From contig JBLHKW010000011.1 of the NCBI GenBank assembly GCA_047618565.1, positions 1 through 53,230 on the forward strand: a stretch of 53,230 nt of DNA, written 5' to 3'. The translations under genes and the position numbers were made by a program. Within the stretch, counting starts at the first letter, position 1; each line of letters opens with the position of its first letter. The notes under the pieces were generated by a model. That model saw only the letters and a list, made by a program, of their open reading frames with translations. It made no database searches and was not told the DNA's origin. Below are positions 1 to 9,115 of the stretch, one piece after another. This DNA comes from JBLHKW01 sp047618565. Its GTDB lineage: Bacteria; Planctomycetota; UBA1135; GCA-002686595.

Positions 1-502
1 TCATCGTTTCGCCGCTGATCACGCTCCCGGGGCCATGCCCCGTGTGCAGCGTGGTGACGCCGAAGGAGCGCACCCACTCGATCAGTGGCTCGCGCGCGTT
101 GTAGGCATCCAGCGCCCGAAGTTCCGGTTGCAGCGGAGCGGAGTCCTCCAGCTGGTCCTGGTCGTGGGGCTGATTGAGGTAGCCGGCGATGCCGACGACC
201 GAGTGGGCGTCGACCAGGCCCGGGAAGACCACAGCGGCCTGCTGCGTTTGCATGCCCGCGGGTACGGGTGTCTCGGCAGCGGGTCCGATTGCCACGATCT
301 TGCCGGCGCGAATGATGACGACGCCGTCATCGATCACGACTCCCGTGCCCGTGTGCAGGCGCTCTGCGCGCACGGCCAGATTCCCGGTCGAGGACTCGTC
401 AGGGATTCCAGCGGCGCTGGCGAGCGGAGCCGCGCAGGCGGCCGCGAGGGGCAACAGAAACAGGCCGACCATTCTCGTGTAGCGTTTGTAGTTCAAGGTC
501 AT
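1..502 (-). CDS. Amidohydrolase family protein, exported, partial (C-terminal part lies off the left edge)
   Basis: The start is at 502 and the reading frame runs off the left edge, leaving about 167 residues. A hydrophobic N-terminal stretch (about residues 11-30, FLLPLAAACAAPLASA) suggests export. Next comes the N-terminal beta-sandwich of the amidohydrolase superfamily (VVIDDGVVIIRAGKIVAIG), then PGLVDAHS near residue 95, which replaces the usual HxH metal pair by HxV, so the metal site may be altered. Its ATG overlaps the TGA of the upstream amidohydrolase by one base (TGATG), so the two are translationally coupled. Substrate is unknown; imidazolonepropionase-like or peptidase-like hydrolysis of cyclic amides is the family expectation. 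Confidence 0.8.
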   Translation of the reverse strand, partial: MTLNYKRYTRMVGLFLLPLAAACAAPLASAAGIPDESSTGNLAVRAERLHTGTGVVIDDGVVIIRAGKIVAIGPAAETPVPAGMQTQQAAVVFPGLVDAHSVVGIAGYLNQPHDQDQLEDSAPLQPELRALDAYNAREPLIEWVRSFGVTTLHTGHGPGSVISGETM

Positions 503-1821
503 CACTCGCGGTCCTCGCAGCAGCTGGTGTGAGCTCGCGATTGTCCTGCGCCCAGCCCGCCGACGGCGAACAGGCGATCTTTTTCGATGGATCGGTCGAA
601 GACGCGCTGCCCATCGACCCAGGTGCCGAGTACCTTCGTGTAGATGCTGAACGGATCGCCGTCCAGCAGGATGAAGTCTGCGTCCTTGCCGACTTCCAGT
701 GACCCGATGCGATCTTCCAGGTCGATCATCGCGGCCGGTGCCAGGGTCAACGCCTTGAGTGCCCCCGCGCGTGTCATTCCGCCGCGCACGGCCAGGGCCG
801 CCATGCGCAGGAACAGTCGCGAGTCCGTGATCCAGTCGTCGGTGTGGAAAGCGACCGGCGCGCCCGCGCGTTCCAGGGCGCCACCTGACTTGAGGTCGTG
901 GTCCAGGGCCTCGATCTTGCCGCCCGGACTGTCGACGATGATCAGCGAGCTCGGTACGCCCGCTGCTGCGATCTCGTCGGCCACCTTCCAGGCATCGCTG
1001 ACGTGGTGCAGAACCACGCGGAATCCGAACTCCTCTCGCAGTCGCAGGACCGTGAGGATGTCGTCGTGGCGGTGAGTGTGGTGGTGGACGATGCGCGTTC
1101 CATCGAGCACCTCGACCAGAGCTTCGAGCCCCAGGTCCCGGTCGGGTTGCTTCTCCGGGTCGTCGCCTGCGCGTTCGAGCTTCGCCTTGTACGTCTGCGC
1201 GGCGATGAACTTCTCGCGTACGAGTGCGGCGGACTTGCCGCGCGTGCCGGGGAACGGTGGATCGCGCCGGGAGTTCGTCCCGTTGGCCATCTTCATGCCA
1301 CCCATCGGATTGCCCTCTGCGTCACGCACGACCCACTCCTCGATCGTGTTGGCGTCGCGCAGCTTCAGGTAGGTGGTCTGCCCGCTCATCAGATGCCCCG
1401 AACCGGGCATGATGTTGGCCGTCGTGACCCCACCGGCCTGCGCACGTTGAAATCCCGAGTCGCGCACGTTGATCGCATCGAACACCGAGACGCCGGGCTG
1501 GATGGGCGCGGAGCGATCCGCTGCCCAACCTCCCCCGAGGTGCGAGTGCGTATCGACCAATCCCGGCATCAGCACCTTACCCGTGGCGTCGATGACCGTT
1601 GCTCCAGCGGGCAGCTGGGTCGTGTCGCGGGCTCCGACGGCGACGATCTCGCCAGCGCGGATCACGAGCACACCGTCGGGTATCTCTGTGCCAGTTATGG
1701 GAATGAGGCGTGCGCCGACGAATGCGGTCGCACCTTCATCGGAGGCGAACGTCGAGTCACTCGCAACCAAGGCCAGGGCCAGCAGCGGGGCGGAGGATCG
1801 CATCCAGTTGTGCGTGTTCAT
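502..1821 (-). CDS. Exported imidazolonepropionase-like amidohydrolase
   Basis: The protein is 439 residues from the ATG at 1821. An in-frame ATG at 1845 adds eight residues but spoils the signal peptide, so I prefer 1821. Residues 1-28 look like a Sec signal peptide (SSAPLLALALVASDSTFA). Metal-dependent amidohydrolase motifs are intact: PGLVDTHSH with His92/His94, a His-rich HHHTHRH at 245-251, HH at 271-272 and HTDD at 325-328, which would supply the metal ligands and the catalytic Asp. The C-terminal DADFILLDGDP segment is typical of the second beta-sandwich half. It heads a two-gene operon with the amidohydrolase downstream (1-nt stop/start overlap). The likely role is periplasmic hydrolysis of a cyclic amide or dipeptide-like substrate; the substrate cannot be read from sequence. 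Confidence 0.88.
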   Translation of the reverse strand: MNTHNWMRSSAPLLALALVASDSTFASDEGATAFVGARLIPITGTEIPDGVLVIRAGEIVAVGARDTTQLPAGATVIDATGKVLMPGLVDTHSHLGGGWAADRSAPIQPGVSVFDAINVRDSGFQRAQAGGVTTANIMPGSGHLMSGQTTYLKLRDANTIEEWVVRDAEGNPMGGMKMANGTNSRRDPPFPGTRGKSAALVREKFIAAQTYKAKLERAGDDPEKQPDRDLGLEALVEVLDGTRIVHHHTHRHDDILTVLRLREEFGFRVVLHHVSDAWKVADEIAAAGVPSSLIIVDSPGGKIEALDHDLKSGGALERAGAPVAFHTDDWITDSRLFLRMAALAVRGGMTRAGALKALTLAPAAMIDLEDRIGSLEVGKDADFILLDGDPFSIYTKVLGTWVDGQRVFDRSIEKDRLFAVGGLGAGQSRAHTSCCEDRE

Positions 1822-2011
1822 AATGGAGAGAATATACCGGACCAACCCGCCGGTGCCAGGGATCGGCCCCGGCCAGCCGCTGCGGCCAATCGTGTGGGTG
1901 GGTCTCCTGGAAATGAACAGACCTGATAGGCTGGGGCAAGTTCAAGACGCCGCAGCGCCAGGGGGCGAAGTGGGACGTATCGTATTGGGCAGATTATCGC
2001 GGAGGCAGAAC

Positions 2012-2632
2012 ATGCGTATGGGAAGACTCTTGTTGGCGGCGTTTGTCGGTGTCGCAGCTCTTTCGAACGGACGGGCATCGGCGGACCACATACCGGGACA
2101 TAACAATGGCGACCCCGTCTTCCCGGTACCGTTTCCGGACCAGAACGACTGGAGTGGCAATGGCGAGATCATCTTCCTGACCCTCATCGGTCCGGATGGC
2201 GGGGATACGATCTACAACACGGAGGTCGACATCACCTACGTGTCGGATGGCGTGACGCCGCCGGAGGATCTGATCATCGTCGCCGAACTGTTCGTCGATG
2301 GCGTTCAGCGTCAATTCGACATGACCGGCGCGCAGCTCGGCTTCGGGTCAGGCCCGGGCACGTATCAGGCCAAGTTCGATACCGACCTGTTCAACGGCGT
2401 TGTCGACGGCGGCATCCCTGGCCCCGGATCGGTCGTCAACATGCAGATCGGTTCGACGACGGGCGCAGTCAACGGTACGGCCTACTTCGTCGATTCCTTC
2501 CTGAACTTTACGGTGCAGCAGCCCGTGGGTCCCGTGCCGACCATGTCGGAGTGGGGTCTGGTGCTCATGAGCTTCCTGATGCTAGGCGGCGGCATCTTCG
2601 TTCTGCGCCGCCGGAACGCCCAGCACGCCTGA
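2012..2632 (+). CDS. Secreted protein with IPTL-CTERM sorting signal
   Basis: This is a 206-residue protein. The ATG at 2012 follows a good ribosome site (GGAGG at 2001-2005). Residues 1-24 form a signal peptide (LLLAAFVGVAALSNGRASA). The middle part is Gly/Asp-rich, low in Lys and beta-sheet-like, with no recognised catalytic motif. The last 32 residues match the IPTL-CTERM tripartite signal: VPTMSEWGL, a hydrophobic helix (VLMSFLMLGGGIFVL), then RRR and a short tail. In known systems such a tail is processed by an exosortase-type enzyme and the protein ends up at the surface or in the extracellular matrix. No exosortase gene is in this window, although a large exopolysaccharide operon lies 3 kb downstream. 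The function of the mature protein is unknown. Confidence 0.85.
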   Translation: MRMGRLLLAAFVGVAALSNGRASADHIPGHNNGDPVFPVPFPDQNDWSGNGEIIFLTLIGPDGGDTIYNTEVDITYVSDGVTPPEDLIIVAELFVDGVQRQFDMTGAQLGFGSGPGTYQAKFDTDLFNGVVDGGIPGPGSVVNMQIGSTTGAVNGTAYFVDSFLNFTVQQPVGPVPTMSEWGLVLMSFLMLGGGIFVLRRRNAQHA

Positions 2633-2744
2633 GGCATCGGCACAGGTCCGCTAATGTCAGGCACGGTGCGCCGAGAGCGGCGCGCAGGCGGACCTGCATA
2701 CGTCCATGCGGGCCTGCCTGGCGGTCAGCAGGGTATGTTTGGTC

Positions 2745-2963
2745 ATGAACTATCTGCAAATGACTGAATGCACCGACTGTCACGGGATGGGCCACGTGAT
2801 GTCCGCCATGGCTGACGCCAACAGCGGCGGCATCGACATGGAAAAGTGTTCCGGCTGCAAGGGGAAGGGGCGCGTGGTCTATCGCAAGCCTGAACCCGAG
2901 GCCGTAGCCCAGACGGGTGCGCTAGGGCGATTGATCGGGCGCTTCTTCCGCAGGGCCGCCTGA
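2745..2963 (+). CDS. Small DnaJ-type zinc-finger-like protein
   Basis: This is a 72-residue protein. I chose the ATG at 2745 because the longer frame from 2706 adds only 13 non-conserved residues. Two CxxC units, CTDCHGMGH (Cys9, Cys12) and CSGCKGKGR (Cys35, Cys38), closely resemble the CxxCxGxG repeats of the DnaJ cysteine-rich domain and could together bind one Zn ion. The remainder is a basic tail (RLIGRFFRRAA). There is no J domain, so it is not a chaperone by itself; such mini zinc fingers usually have unknown roles. It stands alone, downstream of the IPTL-CTERM gene. Confidence 0.65.
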   Translation: MNYLQMTECTDCHGMGHVMSAMADANSGGIDMEKCSGCKGKGRVVYRKPEPEAVAQTGALGRLIGRFFRRAA

Positions 2964-3134
2964 TCAAGAGACCACCGATCGATCGCCTGCCCGTCAGTTG
3001 GCATCTGCGTATCCGCTGCGCAGGAGGACGTCGAACGGGTCCGTCACCTAATTCAGCTCGGCGAGCGCCTGCCGCCACGTGAAGATTCGGATTCGGTCGC
3101 CGGCCGCGTGACGAATGCTTCGGAGGGGATTACC

Positions 3135-3503
3135 TTGCAGGGGATGAGTGAGGCTCCCGATGCGCGCGTCCGCCGGCTCTGTATGACGTTCCCGGAGGCC
3201 TTCGAGAAGGAGGCCTGGGGCGCGCCGACGTATCGCGCTGGTACGAAGGGAAAAATGTTCGCGACGTTCTCGAACGACCACCACGGCGACGGGCACGTCT
3301 CGGTCTGGATGCCCGCACCGACCGGCATGCAGCAGGTGCTCGTGTCGGGCGAGCCGAAGCGCTACTTCAGGCCGGCCTACGTGGGCCCACGCGGCTGGAT
3401 TGGGGTCGTGCTGTCCCGTAGCAGTGACGACGAGATTCTGGCGCACCTGCGCGAGGCTTTCTTGATGGTGGCCACGAAACGGCTCGCGCGCGAGCTGGAA
3501 TAG
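3135..3503 (+). CDS. MmcQ/YjbR family protein
   Basis: The protein is about 122 residues. It has the MmcQ/YjbR (double-wing DNA-binding fold) pattern: an N-terminal helix (ARVRRLCMTFPEAFEKEAWG), a strand with TYRAGTKGKMFATF, a VSVWMPAP strand and a C-terminal helical part after GWIGVVLS. The start is uncertain. A TTG at 3135 sits 6 nt after a strong GGAGGGG (3122-3128), an ATG at 3144 lacks proper spacing, and a GTG at 3108 has no ribosome site. The family is widespread; DNA binding has been proposed from the fold, but no cellular role is established. It appears monocistronic. Confidence 0.75.
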   Translation: MQGMSEAPDARVRRLCMTFPEAFEKEAWGAPTYRAGTKGKMFATFSNDHHGDGHVSVWMPAPTGMQQVLVSGEPKRYFRPAYVGPRGWIGVVLSRSSDDEILAHLREAFLMVATKRLARELE

Positions 3504-3619
3504 CGTGCCAGCGGGCTCGACGGCCGCCGCTTCCAAAGCGGGGTACGTTTAAGGCGGGCCCGAAGGGGGGGCCCATGGACGGAGGCCTGTGGGGGGCCCT
3601 TGGTCCGTGAAACGCGCTT

Positions 3620-4639
3620 ATGCTGCTTCGAGTCGCCATCTTGGCCACCATTCTGATTCCGTCGACTGCTCTCGGGCAGGCGAGCCTGCGTTCGCTTCCG
3701 AAGGCGGCACTGGCCGGCTGGAACAGTCGTCCGCTAGACGCATCTGCCCGGGTCGCCGGCCCGGCGCCTCTGCACAGCGTGGTCGATTCCCTGCCACGGT
3801 CCGTGTTCGAAGCACCGGCTTCGGAACTACCCAAGGTCGAGCTCGAGCTGATGACCCGAGGTGATTCCGGCGGCAACTTCGAGGGTGGAGCGGCTAGCCT
3901 CGAAACACGCCGGGGCGGCTGGCGCGCAATGGTCACTCAGGCGGATGACGACAGCATCTTCGCGGCCGAGCTCGGCGTCGAAGGCTCGTTCTACAGCTTC
4001 GCCGGCGCGCCGCCTCTGGGCGGCATCAGCGCAGCCCCGTTCAACGATCTCTACCGCACGCAGCTGGGCTTCTCCTACGCGCAGCGACCGCAGATTGGAC
4101 ACATCGGACACTTCGAGGGTGTGGAAGTGACCTTCGGCGGCGAGGACAACGTGCAGGCGACCGACGGCGCTACCGGCGGCTTACTCGGCGGGCTGCGTTA
4201 CCGGGCGGCGGAGAACCTGACCCTGGCGGCGGGCGTCGCGGCACTCTCGCGCCTGGATGACGACGCCTGGATCTGGCCTTTTCTTGGCTTCGACTGGCAG
4301 GTGTCCGACACGGTCAACTTCGAGATCCTGGGCCCCGATATCGAGCTCGGTTGGAACGCGAGCGACTCCCTGCGCGGCTTTCTCTCCGCCGAGTACGACC
4401 TGCGCCAGTACCGTCTCAACGAAGACGGCCCGACGGGCGGGGCAGCCTTCCGCGATGAGAGCATCCGCGTCGGCGGCGGGCTCGAGTGGAGGCCCAAGCG
4501 CGCGCTCAAGCTGCGCCTCGAAGGCGGCGTGGCCTACTGGCGTGAGCTGACGCTCCTGCCGACCGACGGCAGCGCGTCGAGCGAGTCGGAACTCGACCCC
4601 TCCCCCTACCTGGGTTTCGAGCTCGTGTATTCGTTCTGA
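3620..4639 (+). CDS. Secreted beta-barrel-like outer-membrane protein of unknown function
   Basis: The protein has 339 residues. Residues 1-19 form a signal peptide (LLRVAILATILIPSTALGQA). From about residue 75 the sequence consists of alternating amphipathic strands separated by Gly/Asp/Asn turns (GLRYRAAENLTLAAGVAAL, GGGLEWRPKRALKLRLEGG) and it ends in Phe (YLGFELVYSF), the classic C-terminal signature of an outer-membrane barrel recognised by BamA. It resembles the DUF6268-like and other porin-like proteins annotated in planctomycetes, but I cannot name a family firmly. The upstream region (3540-3600) is rich in G runs. The gene is alone and converges on the phosphatase gene downstream. 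Confidence 0.7.
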   Translation: MLLRVAILATILIPSTALGQASLRSLPKAALAGWNSRPLDASARVAGPAPLHSVVDSLPRSVFEAPASELPKVELELMTRGDSGGNFEGGAASLETRRGGWRAMVTQADDDSIFAAELGVEGSFYSFAGAPPLGGISAAPFNDLYRTQLGFSYAQRPQIGHIGHFEGVEVTFGGEDNVQATDGATGGLLGGLRYRAAENLTLAAGVAALSRLDDDAWIWPFLGFDWQVSDTVNFEILGPDIELGWNASDSLRGFLSAEYDLRQYRLNEDGPTGGAAFRDESIRVGGGLEWRPKRALKLRLEGGVAYWRELTLLPTDGSASSESELDPSPYLGFELVYSF

Positions 4640-4670
4640 GCGGATCGAAGCAGGCGACTGTCGATCCGGG

Positions 4671-5402
4671 CTAGCTGGCCACCCGACGCGGCGTGACGTA
4701 GTTGCGTGCCGACGCGACCTGACAGAACTCATCCAGCTCCGGTGAGTAGGCGGTCAGGCGGCCACCGTACACGCAGCCCGTGTCCAGCCCGATCGCGACC
4801 GGCCGGCGCGCCTGGCGCTGGATGCGCGGCACGCGCGAATGGGTGTGTCCGAAGATCACCAGTTCGGGCCCTCTCCAGGCTTCATACCAGAAGGGTTGCC
4901 CGGCAGATCGCGTTCTTCGCAGGCGAACGAGGTCATCGGGGTCCTGCTCCGCGAGCGAAACGCCCGGGCGGACACCGGCGTGGACCAGGCACCACTCCTG
5001 GTCGTGCTTGGTCTTCGATGCGCCGTCGATCTTGAAGCCCGAGTGTGTCTGCAGGAACTGCACAACACGCTCCGTGGCGCCATCCGCACCCAGCAAGCGC
5101 TCTCCACCGTCGCCGCGCAGCATGTCCGCGTCCGGGGCGTGCTCTACGGCGGGCGTGGTTTCGCTCTCCACCGATCCGGGTGCGTGGCCGAAGCGTTCCA
5201 GCACCACAAGCTCGTGGTTGCCCAGGACGAACCGGATGTTGTGCGCCTGCATGAGCTCGATCACTCCCACCGGGTCCGGACCGCGGTGCAGGAGATCTCC
5301 GCAGCTCAGGATCACGTCATCGTCACCGGGCGCCAATCGCTCCAGCAGTTGTGCCAGCTCGCTGGCACAACCGTGGATGTCACCGATGATCCAGGTCGCC
5401 AT
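4671..5402 (-). CDS. ApaH/PrpE-like metallophosphatase
   Basis: The 243-residue protein starts at the ATG at 5402; upstream in-frame sequence is not conserved. Calcineurin-like phosphoesterase motifs are complete: GDIHG at 7-11, GDLLHRGPDP about 30 residues later, GNHE, an isolated CLVHAG His and GHTHSR near the C terminus. These bind a dinuclear metal centre. The spacing and the GDLLHRGPDP variant fit the ApaH, PrpE and serine/threonine phosphatase branch, which act on diadenosine tetraphosphate or phosphoproteins. It is divergent from the exopolysaccharide operon, with 220 bp between the starts that must hold both promoters. Exact substrate is unknown. Confidence 0.87.
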   Translation of the reverse strand: MATWIIGDIHGCASELAQLLERLAPGDDDVILSCGDLLHRGPDPVGVIELMQAHNIRFVLGNHELVVLERFGHAPGSVESETTPAVEHAPDADMLRGDGGERLLGADGATERVVQFLQTHSGFKIDGASKTKHDQEWCLVHAGVRPGVSLAEQDPDDLVRLRRTRSAGQPFWYEAWRGPELVIFGHTHSRVPRIQRQARRPVAIGLDTGCVYGGRLTAYSPELDEFCQVASARNYVTPRRVAS

Positions 5403-5622
5403 ATATGGAGGGTCGGACGATCTGCGCTTTTCCTGGTGACATTTCTCGCAGTTCGACGCCGCCGACCTGGATGCGGCCCAGCTCTGGCACCCCGTAATGG
5501 CGGCCCAAGTACGCAGGGATACCTCTACAGGTAATCGAGAGACACGTCGAGCATGGACCCAGGAACCGAGGTCTGTGGGCCGCGGTCCAATTCCCGTTTT
5601 GATCAACTCTTCCAAGACGTCC

Positions 5623-6309
5623 ATGAAGGCCATTCTGTTGCTGTCCGCACTCGCCATCGGAGCCTGCGCAGCACCTCTTCCCGAGAGCACCTCCGATCGC
5701 CTGTCGGTCAACGCAGAGTTGCCGCCGCCGCTCGCGCTCGGTTCCGGCGACGTGCTGCAGGTCGTGGTTCACGGCCGGCCGGAGTTCTCCGCGGAATCCG
5801 GCATGCGCATCACGTCCGGAGGCACGGTGGTCCTGCCGATCGCCGGCCCGGTCCAGGTCGCGGGCCTCACGGTCGAAGCAGCCGGCGTGGCCATCGAGGA
5901 GGCGCTGGGAGAATTTCTGCGCAATCCCAAGGTCGGGATCACCGTTCAGGAACCCGGAGCGCATCGCTTCCACGTCCTCGGCCACGTTGACAAGCCCGGT
6001 GCGTTCGTGATGGACAGACCGATCACCGCACTCGAGGCTCTGGCGACAGCCCAGGGACTCAGGCCCGGCGCGATGCGTGAAAAGGTCGCGCTCCTGCGCC
6101 GCCATGGACTGGACGAGGTCGAGATCCACTTCTTCAACGCCGATACCCCCGACGCGGCCGGTCTGGTCTTCCTCAGACCAGGTGACCTGGTCTTCGTGAC
6201 GCGTTCTGGCACCGGTGTCTTCAACGACGAGATCCTGCCGGTACTGCAGGGCATCGGCTTCACGACGAACCAGGTGGTGGCATTGGCCGTGGCCCAGGAC
6301 GCTCTCTGA
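5623..6309 (+). CDS. Wza/GumB-like polysaccharide export lipoprotein
   Basis: The 228-residue protein starts at the ATG at 5623, followed by a lipoprotein signal with IGAC (Cys15). Residues about 38-110 form the polysaccharide export (Poly_export) domain, beginning LGSGDVLQVVVHG. An SLBB ligand-binding domain follows (HVLGHVDKPGAFVMD and LEALATAQGL). It would form the periplasmic and outer-membrane part of the exopolysaccharide channel. It is short, like GumB, with one clear SLBB domain and no obvious C-terminal amphipathic helix. It is the first gene of the operon and its TGA overlaps the ATG of the co-polymerase gene by one base. Confidence 0.88.
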   Translation: MKAILLLSALAIGACAAPLPESTSDRLSVNAELPPPLALGSGDVLQVVVHGRPEFSAESGMRITSGGTVVLPIAGPVQVAGLTVEAAGVAIEEALGEFLRNPKVGITVQEPGAHRFHVLGHVDKPGAFVMDRPITALEALATAQGLRPGAMREKVALLRRHGLDEVEIHFFNADTPDAAGLVFLRPGDLVFVTRSGTGVFNDEILPVLQGIGFTTNQVVALAVAQDAL

Positions 6310-9113
6310 TGTCGAGTCGCCAAAGGACGGAAGACACGCTTGGCTTCGCCGATGCACTGGAGTTCGTGAGCCGCGGGCGGCGCACGATATGCCTGACGGT
6401 TGTGGTGATCACTGGCATGGTCGCGCTCTGGACCTTGATGCAGCCCCAGCGGTTCGAGGCCAAGTGCACGCTCATGTTGCGCGACAAGCCGACCTCGGGC
6501 CTCGCCCTGGCGGGGCTCGGCGGCGTGGGAGGGATCAGCGCACCGCCGCCGGCGGCGCGCGAGATCGCCTTGCTCAGCTCCCGCTCGATGGCCGAGCAGG
6601 TCGTCGCTGTGCCGAAGATCTGGTCCGCGCCGGCGTCCCTATCCCGACCGTTCTCGGACGACGGCTCCACGGCCGCCCTGGGGCTGACCACGGATATCTG
6701 GCCCGAGGACAGGGTGACGTATGCGCGGTTGTTGCACGGCGCGGCGCAGCCTCATCGCCTGCACGCAACGTACCAGCCAGGCGACAAGTCGAGCCCTGAC
6801 GAGCTGGCGGTGAGCTTTCTTACACGTGACAAGGTGCGCATTGGCGAGCCGGGTCTTACCGGTCCGGAAAACGAGGTCGAGCTTTCCTTTGTTTCCGGTG
6901 AGGTGCTTGAGTTCGACGGCGGCACACTGCGACTCGCGCCCGTGGGCGCGTTCGTCGGAAAGAGCTACCGCGTGCGCCAGGTTGGGCTTGAAGACGCGAT
7001 CGCGAGCCTCATGCAGCGTACTCACGTGCGCGAGGTAGGGCGCAACTCGGGGGTGATCGACGTCACCATTCGGTCGGCCGATCCCTATGGCGCCTCGGAC
7101 GTGGCCAATGCGCTGGTGCAAAATTACCTCGACTGGACCGTTAATATCGAGGGGCGCGCGGCGAGCCAGACCATGGTCTTCCTCGGCGAGGAGATGGAGC
7201 GCGTTAGCGCGCTGCTCGATCAGGCGGGCAAGGATCTGCTGGAGGTCGCAGGCGACAACGCGCGCGGCTTGAACATCACCGAGAGCGCGGCTGCGGTCAT
7301 CGGGCGGCTCTCGGAGTACGAGGCCGATCGCACCAAGCTGCAGCTGGCGCGGGTGACCGTCAAGGAAGCCGCGCAGCTGGTGAACGAGGGGCATCTTGAA
7401 GCGCTCTCACGCCTGCCCGCCGATCTACCCGACGCCCTGACCCTGGCCTACTTGCGTGCCATCGGAGAGCTGGCGACTGCCGCGACCCAGCTCGAACGCA
7501 GCGATGTGGGTGCGTACAAGTCCCTCATGCAGGTGCGCGTCACGGAGCTTGAGGCCTGGGGCGAACAGTCTGGCCTGCGCGTCGCCGGACTGCGCCGCCT
7601 GATCCGCGCCCTGGACGAGGGGCGCGTGGACACGCTCGCCATGAATGCCACGCTCGTGAGCGCGGACGACTATCTCTCATCCCATTACATGCAGCGCATC
7701 ACGGAGCTCGACGCCGAGATCGCCGAGCTGCAGCAGGTGGCCACCGAATCACACCCGGATCTGGAAGTACTGGTCGCGACACGCGCAGCGGTTCTTCTGC
7801 ATGCACGCACGGATCTCGGCAGTCAGCTCGCGGGACTCGAACTGGCGCTTGCGGACCACGCCGAGCTGGTGAGTTCATGGCGCGCACGTATCGAAGAATG
7901 GCCCGTCGCCGAGCGATCGCGCCTCGACGCCGCGCTGGCCGACCTGACCGCCCGCGTCGTTGGACACCTCCATGGCCACATGGCGGGGCTCGACACCCAG
8001 CTTGAAGGCCTTGCGGATGCCGTGGCCCGGGCTGAAGCGGAACTCGCGAGTCTACCCGTCGCCGAACAAGCTCTCGCAGACGCCATGCGGCGCCAGGAGA
8101 CCTACGCCAGCATCGTGCGCGTGCTGCTAGAGGCGCGTCAGCAAGCTCAACTACAACGTGCGGGAGCCCTACCCGCGGCCGTCATCGTCGACCGCGCCGT
8201 GCCCGTTCTACGCCCCGCCGGCCCGGGTCTCTTGCCGAACCTGGTCATGGGTGTGGTGCTGGCCCTGATGCTCGGCCTGGGTCTGACCTGGCTGCTCAAC
8301 TCGATCCGCGCCTTCGTGACCACTGCCGCCGAACTCGAAGAGGTCACCGGTCTGTCGTCGCTTGGCACCCTGCCCTCGCTCACGCGTGGACGTCTGTTCA
8401 AGCGCTCCCTGGCGAGTGACTTCGCACCCGTGCGCGACCGACCCGAATCCCCCGAAGCCGAGGTCTACCGCGCACTGCGCGATAGCGTGGAGTTCGCGGC
8501 GGATCCCGATCATCCCGTGAAGAGTCTCGCGGTCTGTTCCTCCATTCCGTCGGAGGGCAAGACGATGACCAACGTCAACCTGGCGCTGGCCTTCGCCGCC
8601 GCCGGCAAGCGCGTGCTGCTCGTGGATGCCGACCTGCGTCGCGGACGGGCAACGGGCTTCTTCCCCGAGTGCACCGACGAGGTCGGTCTGCGCGACGTGC
8701 TCGTCGGAACAGCTTGGCCCACAGCGATCCAGTCCACAGGCCAACCGGGCCTGGACCTGATGGTCACCGGCACGCGCTCGGGACGCACGAGCATCGACGC
8801 CCTGCGTGGCCAGCCCATGCGAGAGCTCGTGGCCGAGCTTACGCAGCACTACGACCTGGTCGTCTTCGACGTGCCGCCGGTCCTTGCCCTGGCCGATGTT
8901 GGCGTGTTCATGGCCGGTCTCGATGGCGTCATTCTCCTGGCCCGGGCACACTTCGTTCCGCGGCAGGCCCTGGCTTCCTCCGTGACCACGTTGCGACGCT
9001 CCCAGACTCCGCTGCTGGGTACGGTGCTCAACGGCAGTGGTTCGGTCGATCGCATGTACGGCTACGGCTACCACGACGACGATCAGCCGTCTTCGTTCAG
9101 GGAAGCGAGCTGA
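6309..9113 (+). CDS. Wzc-like polysaccharide co-polymerase with C-terminal tyrosine kinase (BY-kinase)
   Basis: The protein has 934 residues, longer than the usual 720-750. A first membrane helix near residues 25-42 is followed by a Wzz-type periplasmic domain, then long helical coiled-coil segments (about 250-610) and a second membrane helix (about 640-660). The cytoplasmic kinase has Walker A SSIPSEGKT (744-752), Walker A' VLLVDADLR (769-777) and Walker B LVVFDVPP (850-857). A tyrosine cluster YGYGY at 917-921 is the likely autophosphorylation tail. Known relatives control chain length and export of polysaccharide through phosphorylation cycles with a partner phosphatase, which is not seen here. 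The extra length lies in the coiled coil. Confidence 0.9.
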   Translation: MSSRQRTEDTLGFADALEFVSRGRRTICLTVVVITGMVALWTLMQPQRFEAKCTLMLRDKPTSGLALAGLGGVGGISAPPPAAREIALLSSRSMAEQVVAVPKIWSAPASLSRPFSDDGSTAALGLTTDIWPEDRVTYARLLHGAAQPHRLHATYQPGDKSSPDELAVSFLTRDKVRIGEPGLTGPENEVELSFVSGEVLEFDGGTLRLAPVGAFVGKSYRVRQVGLEDAIASLMQRTHVREVGRNSGVIDVTIRSADPYGASDVANALVQNYLDWTVNIEGRAASQTMVFLGEEMERVSALLDQAGKDLLEVAGDNARGLNITESAAAVIGRLSEYEADRTKLQLARVTVKEAAQLVNEGHLEALSRLPADLPDALTLAYLRAIGELATAATQLERSDVGAYKSLMQVRVTELEAWGEQSGLRVAGLRRLIRALDEGRVDTLAMNATLVSADDYLSSHYMQRITELDAEIAELQQVATESHPDLEVLVATRAAVLLHARTDLGSQLAGLELALADHAELVSSWRARIEEWPVAERSRLDAALADLTARVVGHLHGHMAGLDTQLEGLADAVARAEAELASLPVAEQALADAMRRQETYASIVRVLLEARQQAQLQRAGALPAAVIVDRAVPVLRPAGPGLLPNLVMGVVLALMLGLGLTWLLNSIRAFVTTAAELEEVTGLSSLGTLPSLTRGRLFKRSLASDFAPVRDRPESPEAEVYRALRDSVEFAADPDHPVKSLAVCSSIPSEGKTMTNVNLALAFAAAGKRVLLVDADLRRGRATGFFPECTDEVGLRDVLVGTAWPTAIQSTGQPGLDLMVTGTRSGRTSIDALRGQPMRELVAELTQHYDLVVFDVPPVLALADVGVFMAGLDGVILLARAHFVPRQALASSVTTLRRSQTPLLGTVLNGSGSVDRMYGYGYHDDDQPSSFREAS

Positions 9114-9115
9114 GG

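Noticed and set aside
5485..5502. Sigma-54 promoter before the polysaccharide operon
   Set aside because: TGGCAC is present but the -12 GC element is not at the required spacing.
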